A stretch of DNA of 36,153 bases, taken from an uncultured Flavobacteriales bacterium. Lineage in GTDB: Bacteria; Bacteroidota; Bacteroidia; Flavobacteriales_D; Sanyastnellaceae. Below are positions 24,932 through 32,777 of this stretch, piece after piece. The notes under the pieces were generated by a model. That model was not told the origin of the DNA. It ran no database searches and saw only the letters and a program-made list of their open reading frames with translations. Position numbers and translations under genes: made by a program. The stretch covers positions 1 to 36,153 of the forward strand of contig CALKFF010000021.1 in assembly GCA_938084585.1 (NCBI GenBank), in the 5' to 3' direction. Numbering within the stretch: the stretch's first letter is position 1; each line of letters begins with the position of its first letter.

Positions 24932-26761
24932 TCATGTCAACCCATGGCGCTCCAACCAGAGCCCCAACACCATCAACGACCACATGTGGCGCCACCTTTC
25001 AGGGTCGCGGTCTTGCTGGAAAGACAATTCCAACGCGGTGAGGGCGTCTCCGTTCATCCCGCGGGTGTCCTTCAGCACTTGAAGGCCCTTCGCGGTCGTT
25101 TCGCGCCACGCCCCCAGCATCCAATTCCGCATGGGCCACGCCGGCGGAGGAGCATGGGTCTCCCCCCACGTCTCAGGAACCAACCCCTCCAGCGACCCCA
25201 CAAGCAAGGGCATGGGAGAGGACGGAAATTTCTCGGCATCGGGCGCCGCCAACGCCGCGGCCACCACGCGGTGGTCCATGAACGGCAAGCGCATGCCCAG
25301 ACCCAAGGCCGTCGCGCTTTGTTGGGCGCTGCGGACCAAGCTTGATCCCAGATGGCTTCTCATTTCCGCCACCGTCACCTGGCTCAGGAACGGCAAGCCA
25401 AACGACTTTCGTCCCGGCGCCAACTCCCGCACCAACGCCTGAAACACATCGTGGCGCTTGGGCACGTCTTTGGCCAGCAGGCGCTCCAAGTCGTCCTTGA
25501 AGAACAGCTGCCTCGCAATCGGATGCGTGTGGGCCAAATCGAAATGGTGACCTCCCAGCAATTCCGACGTTTTCCTCGCTTCAAAGCCCGGCTTTGACGT
25601 CACGTGGAGGCGACCCACAAGCCGACGCAACACCCCGGGCCAAGAAGCCAGCCAGTTCAGCCTTGCCAATTGGGCACTCCGTTGAAAAATCGGGTCGCCG
25701 GCAAACATGCTGCCGCCGCCCAACGCCCCCAGCGCCACCTGCACGCCAGCCTGGCGAAGGGTCGATTGCGCCACGTACGACCTGAACCCGTGGGCCACAG
25801 GCACGTCCATGGCGTCGAGAAAGCCAGGAAGCGCGCCCTCCACGTCATCACTTGTGATGCAGATTTCATGGTGGGTTGAACCCACGTGGCGGGCCACCTC
25901 ACGGGCCGGCTCGGTGCCGTCCAGCCCGGGCAAGTCCGCCGCCAAGCTGAACGTGTTCAACGGGGCGTGAGACGCCTCCGCGACCAGGGCGGCAAGGGCG
26001 CTGTTGGCCAAGGCCCCGTTCAGCCACATGCCCACCTCAGACGGGGTTCGCAGTTGCCGCGACGCCGCGTCCAACAAGGTCTCTTTGAGGTGGATGCGAC
26101 GCGCGTCTGAATGCATGTCGTCCACCCCCAGCGCCTCGTCAGCCGGGTCCCACCACACGTGAACGTGCACGTCCTCGTCTTGGGCCACCAACAACTCGCC
26201 TGGGCCCAGTTGCCGAACCCCCTCCACCACCGTGTTGGGCGCGTGGACCGTGCCATGCATGATTTGGTCTGCCAGGGCGTCCGTATTCAACCGTCGGGGC
26301 ACCGCGTCCGACGCCAGCAGGACACGCAATTCTGTGGCAAACAAGAGCGACCCTTGCCGCGTTTGGTGCCAATGCAAGGGCACCACGCCCATGCGGTCTC
26401 GCACCAAGGTCAATCGATTCTCCTGCCCTGCCCACCACGCCAGGGCGAAGGCCCCGTGGAGTTTGGCCAAGGCAGGTTCCAGGCCCCAACAACGCAACGC
26501 GGCCAGGACCACTTCCGAACCTGTGTCGGTCTCAAATCGATGAAACCCCTCCGCTTCCAACGCGCGTCGCACCTCGGGGGCGTTGTCGACGTGGCCGTGC
26601 AGGACGAGGGCGTCCTCGGCCCAAGTGTGCGCATGGGGGCCCAACGCCGCGCACGTACCGTCGTCCCATCCCTGGCCTGAGGCCATCTCGGACAAGCAGC
26701 GCCGAACGCCTTCCAATCCCTGAAAGGACTCAAATCCGTGGATGCCGGCCAGGCCTGCCAT
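24932..26761 (-). CDS. Asparagine-synthetase-like protein with degenerate active sites (probable pseudoenzyme)
   Basis: A 609-residue protein with the full two-domain layout of glutamine-hydrolysing asparagine synthetase: an Ntn glutaminase fold (1-about 200: MAGLAGIHGF, LHGAFALAWW, RDRMGVVPLHW, FATELRVLLAS) and a synthetase domain (about 215-600). Key residues are missing. The nucleophile Cys2 is Ala2 (codon GCA after the only fitting ATG). The ATP loop SGGxDS is NGALANS (248-254), with Asp replaced by Ala. The later GDGGDELFGG motif is ALGGGSMFAGD (346-356). The frame is intact and the codon use is like the neighbours, so it is not an ordinary decayed gene. It starts nine bases after thiL and is followed by the nitronate-monooxygenase-like gene. 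It may have a binding role or an unrecognised chemistry. Confidence 0.85.
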   Translation of the reverse strand: MAGLAGIHGFESFQGLEGVRRCLSEMASGQGWDDGTCAALGPHAHTWAEDALVLHGHVDNAPEVRRALEAEGFHRFETDTGSEVVLAALRCWGLEPALAKLHGAFALAWWAGQENRLTLVRDRMGVVPLHWHQTRQGSLLFATELRVLLASDAVPRRLNTDALADQIMHGTVHAPNTVVEGVRQLGPGELLVAQDEDVHVHVWWDPADEALGVDDMHSDARRIHLKETLLDAASRQLRTPSEVGMWLNGALANSALAALVAEASHAPLNTFSLAADLPGLDGTEPAREVARHVGSTHHEICITSDDVEGALPGFLDAMDVPVAHGFRSYVAQSTLRQAGVQVALGALGGGSMFAGDPIFQRSAQLARLNWLASWPGVLRRLVGRLHVTSKPGFEARKTSELLGGHHFDLAHTHPIARQLFFKDDLERLLAKDVPKRHDVFQALVRELAPGRKSFGLPFLSQVTVAEMRSHLGSSLVRSAQQSATALGLGMRLPFMDHRVVAAALAAPDAEKFPSSPMPLLVGSLEGLVPETWGETHAPPPAWPMRNWMLGAWRETTAKGLQVLKDTRGMNGDALTALELSFQQDRDPERWRHMWSLMVLGLWLERHGLT

Positions 26762-26770
26762 GTGCGCGAA

Positions 26771-27823
26771 TCAGGTCGTGGGCTGGTCCTCGGAGCGGCC
26801 TTTGATGCCGTCCCAACCCTGGGCCTGCAAGGGCACTTCAGGGCCGTTCTTGGTGACGAGGGTGAAGGCGTCGGGGGCCGCCACAGAGTGGCCAATGACC
26901 GTCAGCTTGGGGTGGTTTCTCACCTTCTCGTAATCGTCTTGCTTGATCGTGAAGAGGAGCTCGTAATCCTCGCCGCCGCTCAGCATGCACAAAGTGGGGT
27001 CGAGGTTGAACTCGCGCGCCGTCTCATACACCTTGGGGTCGATGGGCAGCTTGTCTTCGTACACCTTGAAGCCCACACCGGAGGACGTGCCCAAATGCAT
27101 GACTTCGCTGGCCAAACCGTCGCTGATGTCAATCATCGACGTCGGTTTCAAACCCAAATCGCCGACCTCGCGGACGACGTCCACACGCGCCTCCGGCTTG
27201 AGTTGACGCTCCAACAAATACGCGAAGTCTTCCAATTCTGGCTGGGCCGTGGGGGCCGCTTGGAACACGGTCTTTTCCCGCTCCAGGATCTGCAAACCCA
27301 TGTATGCCGCACCGAGGTCACCGCTGACCACCAACAGGTCGCCGTCGCCTGCGCCGTCGCGGCCCACCACAGCATCAGGTTCCACGAGGCCCATGGCCGT
27401 CACAGCCAAGGTCAAACCCGACGAGGTGGCCGTGGTGTCGCCCCCGACCAAATCCACCTTGTAAACCTCGCAAGCCAAGCGAATGCCGGCGTACAACTCC
27501 TCCACCGCTTCCACAGAAAATCGGTTGCTCAAGCCCAAGCCGATCACGACCTGGGTGGGCACCGCGTTCATCGCACAGATGTCGGACAGGTTCACCACCA
27601 CCGCTTTATAGCCCAAGTGCTTCAGGGGCGCGTAGCTCAAGTCGAAGTGAATGCCTTCGCACAGCATGTCGGTGCTGACCACCACGCGCTTGCCCATGGG
27701 GTCAAGCACCGCGCCGTCGTCCCCCACGCCACGAAGCGTGGACGGTTGTTGGTGGGTCAATTCTTTGGTCATTCGGCCGATCAGGCCAAACTCCCCCAAG
27801 TCACTGATTTCCGTGCGTTCCAT
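26771..27823 (-). CDS. thiL: Thiamine-monophosphate kinase
   Basis: A 350-residue protein that phosphorylates thiamine monophosphate to the diphosphate cofactor. The ATG at 27823 fits the family start (MERTEISDLGEFGLIGRMTK) and follows a -7 box. Seen are GVGDDGAVLD (33-42), STDMLCEGIHFDL, NLSDICAMNA, LVGGDTTATSSG, DISDGLASE and the late SGGEDYELLFT. These are the metal- and ATP-binding acids of the PurM/ThiL fold. It leads an operon with the asparagine-synthetase-like and nitronate-monooxygenase-like genes; why they travel together is not obvious. Confidence 0.95.
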   Translation of the reverse strand: MERTEISDLGEFGLIGRMTKELTHQQPSTLRGVGDDGAVLDPMGKRVVVSTDMLCEGIHFDLSYAPLKHLGYKAVVVNLSDICAMNAVPTQVVIGLGLSNRFSVEAVEELYAGIRLACEVYKVDLVGGDTTATSSGLTLAVTAMGLVEPDAVVGRDGAGDGDLLVVSGDLGAAYMGLQILEREKTVFQAAPTAQPELEDFAYLLERQLKPEARVDVVREVGDLGLKPTSMIDISDGLASEVMHLGTSSGVGFKVYEDKLPIDPKVYETAREFNLDPTLCMLSGGEDYELLFTIKQDDYEKVRNHPKLTVIGHSVAAPDAFTLVTKNGPEVPLQAQGWDGIKGRSEDQPTT

Positions 27824-27827
27824 GCGG

Positions 27828-27835
27828 CGAAGGTA
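27828..27835 (-). promoter_or_regulatory. -7-like box TACCTTCG before thiL
   Basis: On the minus strand TACCTTCG ends four bases before the ATG at 27823. It is identical to the uvrC box, and the spacing equals that at 29181 and 29210. It lies just beyond the end of the HAD gene, so thiL is probably transcribed on its own. Confidence 0.5.
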
Positions 27836-27855
27836 CGCCACGGACCGGGCTGGAC

Positions 27856-28629
27856 TTAGCCCCGAATGACCTTGGCAATTTCGTCGTCCAAGGCCATGTC
27901 CAGGGGCTTGGGCAACGTCCAAATGTCCAGCAAGTCTTCTGTTTGGTCCACAATGGCCGAAGGGCCGAGGGCGGCGATTTGGTCGGTCGTCAACGTGCCG
28001 TCGTCCACCAAGACCGTCCAGCCGCAACCGAGGTTCTTGGCGTCCGCCAATCCAATGGCGCGACTGGCAGCTTTGGCCACCTCATGCACAACGCCCACAC
28101 CACATCTCCTCATGCTCTCCAGAATCATGTCCGGACCGGGCGTGGGGCGCTCCACTTCTTCAGACAACACCAAGGCCGAAAAGGGCGGTGATTCGTCCCA
28201 ACCAAATCGTCGCAACAGCGGCTTGACCACGTCGCCATGCAGGGTGGTGGTCACGGCCACTTGAATCCCCATTGCATGCCAAATCCGGCACAACCTTTCG
28301 ACCCCATGCGACGGTTGGATGCCATCCGCGTACTTCACGAGTCGCACAAGTTCCTTCACGGCCAGGTCGTGGATCGATTGCACCGAGTCCGAGTGGGGCG
28401 ATTCCGAGGGGTGGAGCCATCGCAAAATGCGTTCCACCCCCACAAGTCCAGGAAATCCGATGGCGATGCTCGCCACGTCTTCGTCGATGGTTTCGCCGTG
28501 GGCCTGGAACGCTGCAGCCAGCGCCCCGCGCACGGCTCGGTCGTGCTCCACCAAGGTGCCGAGCAAATCCATCACAACAAGTTTGGGGCAATGGGTCAAG
28601 TTGGTCCCCGCCGCATCTGGTGCAGTCAT
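27856..28629 (-). CDS. Phosphonatase-like HAD-superfamily hydrolase
   Basis: A protein of 257 residues from the ATG at 28629; an in-frame ATG at 28689 would add 20 residues that do not look like the family. Motif I is VVMDLLGTLVE. The nucleophile Asp21 is present, but the usual Asp two residues later is Leu, as in phosphonoacetaldehyde-hydrolase-like HAD proteins where this place is Ala. A long helical cap follows (RAVRGALAAAFQAHGETIDE ... LVRLVKYADGIQPSHGVERL). VAVTTTLHGD is motif II, RPTPGPDMI the motif III region, and LADAKNLGCGWTVLV the motif IV part. The substrate is unknown. The 99 bases between its start and the SlyD-like stop hold only a weak inverted repeat. Confidence 0.75.
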   Translation of the reverse strand: MTAPDAAGTNLTHCPKLVVMDLLGTLVEHDRAVRGALAAAFQAHGETIDEDVASIAIGFPGLVGVERILRWLHPSESPHSDSVQSIHDLAVKELVRLVKYADGIQPSHGVERLCRIWHAMGIQVAVTTTLHGDVVKPLLRRFGWDESPPFSALVLSEEVERPTPGPDMILESMRRCGVGVVHEVAKAASRAIGLADAKNLGCGWTVLVDDGTLTTDQIAALGPSAIVDQTEDLLDIWTLPKPLDMALDDEIAKVIRG

Positions 28630-28728
28630 GGGCCAAAGAACCGCTGTCAAAGCCAACCTCTTGTCAACCCCGAATTGGCGTTTCGTCACCGGGAGGTTGC
28701 CAAATTGTTGCCTCCCAATAAGAGGCGT

Positions 28729-29181
28729 TTAACCTGAAATGCCGACAACCACCCCCTCAAAATGGAGGTCCAACCCGGCCAGCGGGTGGTTGAAATCCAC
28801 GTGCACGAATTCCGCTTCCACGTCGACCACGACGCCCACGATCTCTTGGCCTTCGTCGTCGCTCATGGGCACCACTTCGCCCACCTGCATCACCTCCTCG
28901 TCCAGTTTTCCGTCCACCATGAAGGTCGACTTGGGCAACGCCACCACCGCGTCGTCGGTCTCGTCGCCGTACGCGTCGTCGCACGCGATCTGAATCTCGA
29001 ACGGCTCCCCGACGCGCTTGCCGATCAAGGCCGCCTCAAACGCTTCAAGCGCTTCCTCCTGGCCCACAGTGAACATGAAGGGGGTTTCCTCGTTGCACGA
29101 CTCGAGCTCTTCCCCTTCTGGGCCGTCTGCCCGCAAGGTGTAAGCCACTTCCACCTGAACGCCTGGCTGCACTTCTTTCAT
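28729..29181 (-). CDS. SlyD-like FKBP-type peptidyl-prolyl isomerase
   Basis: A 150-residue soluble protein with the SlyD layout: an FKBP core (VQVEVAYTLRADGPEGEELE, PFMFTVGQEEALEAFEAALI, DDAYG) with an inserted flap domain (about 80-130, LPKSTF ... VPMSDDEGQEIVGVVVDVEA) and a return to the core (VHVDFNHPLAGLDLHFEGVV). Members catalyse proline isomerisation and act as folding chaperones. The His-rich metal-binding tail of enterobacterial SlyD is absent. It is divergent from the M1 peptidase gene with only 28 bases between the two start codons. Confidence 0.9.
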   Translation of the reverse strand: MKEVQPGVQVEVAYTLRADGPEGEELESCNEETPFMFTVGQEEALEAFEAALIGKRVGEPFEIQIACDDAYGDETDDAVVALPKSTFMVDGKLDEEVMQVGEVVPMSDDEGQEIVGVVVDVEAEFVHVDFNHPLAGLDLHFEGVVVGISG

Positions 29182-29185
29182 GGTG

Positions 29186-29193
29186 CGAAAGTA
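29186..29193 (-). promoter_or_regulatory. -7-like box TACTTTCG before the SlyD-like gene
   Basis: On the minus strand TACTTTCG ends four bases before the ATG at 29181. Together with the plus-strand box at 29198 it forms a very compact divergent promoter pair inside the 28-base gap. Confidence 0.5.
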
Positions 29194-29197
29194 CTGC

Positions 29198-29205
29198 TAA
29201 CTTCG
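29198..29205 (+). promoter_or_regulatory. -7-like box TAACTTCG before the M1 peptidase gene
   Basis: TAACTTCG ends four bases before the ATG at 29210. The gap to the opposite start is too short for a conventional leader on either side. Its -33 region would fall inside the SlyD-like coding sequence. Confidence 0.5.
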
Positions 29206-29209
29206 AGGC

Positions 29210-31738
29210 ATGGACTGGAAAATGCTGCTGACTTCTTTGGCCTTCGGGGCGCTCACATGCCCTGTGTTGGCCCAAAACCAAACCCTTCCCCGACTCCACG
29301 ACATGGACCCCAAGGGCCGGCAGCCCTTCCTCGTTCAAGGGTGCCACGCCGACGTGTGCAGCCACGAGGGCGGCCCGCGCACCAAGGTGCTTCCGCTGGC
29401 CCAGAATTACGACATGGGGCCGAGCATCGCCCGAAGCGACAGCTTCGACGTCCAGCACTACGAACTTTTCTTGGACGTCACAGACTACGCTGGACAGCAC
29501 TTGGACGCCCACGCCACCATCGACTTCACCGTGCTGCAAGACGGCGGCACACGCGTGTGGTGGGACCTGGTGGCCGCGCTGGAGGTCGACAGCTTGACGT
29601 GGAACGGCAGCCCGGTCGGGTTCTCCAGATGGGGCGACGAGCTGCACGTCGATGCGCCGGAAGCCATGACCTCTGGCGACGCCGTGACCCTGGACGTGTG
29701 GTACAGCGGGCAGCCCGGGGACGATCCGTACTGGGGCGGGATGTACTACGCCAGCGATTTGGTCTACAACCTGGGCATTGGGCTCACGTCCATCCCGCCG
29801 AATTACGGCCGGGTGTGGTACCCGTGCTTCGACAACTTCGTGGAGCGCGCCACCTACACCTACCACATCCAAAGCGCCGACGGCCGACGCGCCCACAACC
29901 AAGGCCACCTCGTGGAAGAAGTCCAACTGGGCGGCGACACGTTGCGTTCCACCTGGGCCTTGGACCACCCCATCCCCACCCACCTCAGCGCCATCGCGGT
30001 GGGCCCGTACGTGGACCACGACTACATCCACACCGGGGCCTATGGCGACATCCCGGTCCGCCTCACGTCCAAGGCTGGCGACTCCAACCTCATGCAGACC
30101 AAATTCGCGGAGCTCTCCTACGCCATCGACGCCTGCGAGCATTGGTGGGGTCCGTACGCCTGGGAGCGCATCGGCTACGTGCTCACCACCGACGGCGCCC
30201 TGGAAATTCCCACCAACATCGCCTACCCCCGGTCCATGATTGAGCAGGGGCTCTTCGCCAACGGGGACCTCTTCGCGCACGAACTGGGGCACCACTGGTG
30301 GGGCGATTTGGTGGCCCCGACCATCCACAACCACATGTGGCTGAAGGAAGGGCCGGCGGAGTACAGCAGCCACCTCTTCGTGGAGTGGAAAGACGGCCAC
30401 GAGGCGTTTGTGGACGTGGTGAAGGACAACCAACAATTTGTCCTGGAAGAGTGCCACATTCAAGACGAGGGATTCCACCCCCTGTCGCCCATGCCTGACG
30501 CTGAGATCTACGGCCGGCACACCTACTACAAGGGGGCAAGCATCCTGCACAACCTGCGCGCCTACCTCGGCGATTCCCTGTACCGCCAGTCCATGCAAAA
30601 CGTCATCGCCGCGCGGTTCGACAGCCACATGGACGTCACCGATTTCGAAGTGTTGCTCGAAGAGGCGAGTGGCGAGGATTTGACGCCCTTTTTCGACGCC
30701 CAGGTCTTGCAACCTGGGTTCAGCACGTGGGTCGTGGACAGCGTCACCACCGCGCCAGACAACGGATGCTTCGCCACCACCCTTCATCTGCACCAAAAGC
30801 TCCGCGCATGCACCGGGTTTCACGACAACGAGCCCTTGGACCTCACCGTCTGGGACGCCAACTGGGACACCACACTGGTGCACTCCCGGGTCGGTGGGGA
30901 GTTTGACCAAATCACGTTTTGGCACGAAGAACCCCACGCGCTGCTGGGGCTCAACGCCGACGGTAGGCTGAACCAAGGCCGCCTGGACCACACCTTCGCC
31001 ATCACCGAGCCCACGGGCCTCACCAGCGTGCCTTGGGTGGACATGCGTGTGGGATGCGACGCCATTCCCGAAGGCGACAGCGTCTTGGTGCGGGTGGAAC
31101 ACCATTGGGCTGCCCCCGACGAAGGTGCTGCCGCCCCTTACGTGGAGGCGTTGAGCGACAGCCACTTTTGGGTCGTGGACGGCACGTGGGAGGACGGCAC
31201 CCCTGGCGCCCCTCACCTGGACGCCCGGCTCACCTACGTCGGCAACGACGAAAACGACCTTGACCACGGACTCTACGGCGACACGGAAGAGGGCGGGTTC
31301 TTGGCTTGGCGTCCCCGGGCGGGCGCGCCATGGGTCCAGCATCCGCATTACACCTGGCAAGCGGGATCTCTGGCCAACGGCAGCGGCGTGTTCAAAATCG
31401 CCAAACTGTTGAAAGGCCAATACGCCTTTGCCAAAGGCGACGTCTCCGTCGGGTTGAATGAACCTGACCTTCTTGCCCAAGACATCGACCTGAACGTTTG
31501 GCCCAACCCGGCCTCGGACATGATCGACGTGCAGACCCACCTCCCTGGATTCACGCCCGACCGGATCGCGCGGATGGCCGCCTTCGATGCGGCAGGTCGT
31601 CAGGTTTGGCACAGCTCAGTGTGGACCGACCGGATCGCCGTCGGCACCTGGGCGCCTGGACTCCACACCTTGGTGGTGGAAGGTTCAGAAGGTCAAACCT
31701 GGACGTCTTCCGTCGTCGTCACGGGGCCGTCGCGCTGA
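29210..31738 (+). CDS. Secreted M1-family metallopeptidase (aminopeptidase) with T9SS sorting domain
   Basis: An 842-residue exported zinc peptidase that should remove N-terminal residues from peptides outside the cell. Signal peptide 1-22 (ends PVLAQ). The M1 N-terminal beta domain spans about 75-260. The exopeptidase motif GAMEN appears as GALEIPTNIAYP. The zinc site is HELGHHWWGD (H357, E358, H361) with the third ligand E380 in KEGPAEY, exactly 19 residues after H361. A Tyr in the HTYYKGASILHNL segment is the likely catalytic Tyr. After a beta-rich region, the last ~80 residues (VWPNPASD ... a final TSSVVV strand) are a T9SS type A sorting domain. It overlaps the convergent DUF4837 gene by 20 bases. 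Confidence 0.94.
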   Translation: MDWKMLLTSLAFGALTCPVLAQNQTLPRLHDMDPKGRQPFLVQGCHADVCSHEGGPRTKVLPLAQNYDMGPSIARSDSFDVQHYELFLDVTDYAGQHLDAHATIDFTVLQDGGTRVWWDLVAALEVDSLTWNGSPVGFSRWGDELHVDAPEAMTSGDAVTLDVWYSGQPGDDPYWGGMYYASDLVYNLGIGLTSIPPNYGRVWYPCFDNFVERATYTYHIQSADGRRAHNQGHLVEEVQLGGDTLRSTWALDHPIPTHLSAIAVGPYVDHDYIHTGAYGDIPVRLTSKAGDSNLMQTKFAELSYAIDACEHWWGPYAWERIGYVLTTDGALEIPTNIAYPRSMIEQGLFANGDLFAHELGHHWWGDLVAPTIHNHMWLKEGPAEYSSHLFVEWKDGHEAFVDVVKDNQQFVLEECHIQDEGFHPLSPMPDAEIYGRHTYYKGASILHNLRAYLGDSLYRQSMQNVIAARFDSHMDVTDFEVLLEEASGEDLTPFFDAQVLQPGFSTWVVDSVTTAPDNGCFATTLHLHQKLRACTGFHDNEPLDLTVWDANWDTTLVHSRVGGEFDQITFWHEEPHALLGLNADGRLNQGRLDHTFAITEPTGLTSVPWVDMRVGCDAIPEGDSVLVRVEHHWAAPDEGAAAPYVEALSDSHFWVVDGTWEDGTPGAPHLDARLTYVGNDENDLDHGLYGDTEEGGFLAWRPRAGAPWVQHPHYTWQAGSLANGSGVFKIAKLLKGQYAFAKGDVSVGLNEPDLLAQDIDLNVWPNPASDMIDVQTHLPGFTPDRIARMAAFDAAGRQVWHSSVWTDRIAVGTWAPGLHTLVVEGSEGQTWTSSVVVTGPSR

Positions 31739-32777
31739 GTGGCAACAGCGTGGACCGACGAACGACGCCCTCCACTTCGCGGATGTAAGGGCGCTTGTCG
31801 AAGTAAGGCGCGTACGCGTAGCCCTCGACGGTGAGGAGCCGTCCTCGCGCCTCGTCCACGATCGTGAGGCTGTAGAACGGACCGCCCATGAAGTCGTTCT
31901 CCATCTTCCACAAGCCGCGCACCTCGAGGGCGAAGTGGCCGTCGAATTCGACCTCCTCGTACGAGGGGAAGAACCGTCGCTCCGTGGCCATGTGGCTGCC
32001 TGACGTTGGGCCCGGAACGTGGGTCTTGGTGAGGGCGTCCCGACGGTTCAAGACGTGCTCGAGGCTGAGTTGGTCGGGGCTGGTGTACGGCTCGCTGTGG
32101 ATGAAAAAGCCTTGTTGGATGTCGTGGTTGTCCCCGCCCTTGAGCCGGGTCAGTTGACGGTCCACCCACCAAAACTCCTCCGTCTTTTTGGCCACGCGCG
32201 CGTCCTTGGGCCACAAGCCCTGAAGGCCCCACTTCCCTGCCACCTCGCGGGCAATCACCTCGTTGGGGGACAGCGCCACGATGTCGGCGAAGCGTTTGGC
32301 CTCCTCGGCGTGCAACAGGCTGACCATCTCGCCGGCGCGCGATGCGACGACCTCAGCCAACGCCTCGGCTGAGCGCGCCTTGGCCACCATGTAGACTTGG
32401 CCTCGGCTGTACTTGTTGCGGTAGAACGTGAAGTCGGGCTCTTGGGTGTCGATGCGGTCGGCCACCTCCAAGACCAAAATGTTGCGGTGCGGCTTCCAGA
32501 ACCGGTCAAACAGCTCCGGTTCCAGGTGCACCACGTCCATCAGCGGCTCGTACTGGGGCAGCACCGGGTACGGCTGCGCCATCACGGCTTGAAGCGTGTC
32601 GCCCGCCGCCCCGTTCCAGACGTCCAACTCCGCCACCACAACCAATTCCCCGGCCGCGCCAACTTTCCCCGGCAACGCCACGCGCGCCGCGTCGCCCGCA
32701 CAGGACGCCACAGCGAACCACACCCCCATGACGAGGGTCCACATTGCGGGCCGGTTAAATCTTGTTGGGGTCGGCAT
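31719..32777 (-). CDS. DUF4837-family lipoprotein
   Basis: A 352-residue protein. The start at 32777 overlaps the upstream gene by 23 bases but supplies a basic n-region (MPTPTRFNRPAMW) before a hydrophobic stretch and lipobox (FAVASC, Cys26). The M12 start at 32744 would avoid the overlap but lack charge. After lipidation comes GELVVVAELDVWNGAAGDTL, which with RNILVLEVAD and KMENDFMGGPFYSLTIVDEA fits DUF4837, a family restricted to Bacteroidota and of unknown function. It usually follows a LysM/transglycosylase gene, as here, suggesting a cell-envelope role. Confidence 0.85.
   Translation of the reverse strand: MPTPTRFNRPAMWTLVMGVWFAVASCAGDAARVALPGKVGAAGELVVVAELDVWNGAAGDTLQAVMAQPYPVLPQYEPLMDVVHLEPELFDRFWKPHRNILVLEVADRIDTQEPDFTFYRNKYSRGQVYMVAKARSAEALAEVVASRAGEMVSLLHAEEAKRFADIVALSPNEVIAREVAGKWGLQGLWPKDARVAKKTEEFWWVDRQLTRLKGGDNHDIQQGFFIHSEPYTSPDQLSLEHVLNRRDALTKTHVPGPTSGSHMATERRFFPSYEEVEFDGHFALEVRGLWKMENDFMGGPFYSLTIVDEARGRLLTVEGYAYAPYFDKRPYIREVEGVVRRSTLLPLSATAP

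Noticed and set aside
26759-26790. Another start that would restore Cys2 of the asparagine-synthetase-like protein
   Set aside because: No ATG or GTG in frame is followed by Cys; the family motif GLAGIHG directly follows the ATG at 26761, so position 2 is Ala.
29045-31612. An 855-codon minus-strand open frame opposite the M1 peptidase
   Set aside because: The plus strand encodes a complete M1 peptidase with signal peptide, zinc site and sorting domain; the opposite frame has no recognisable feature.
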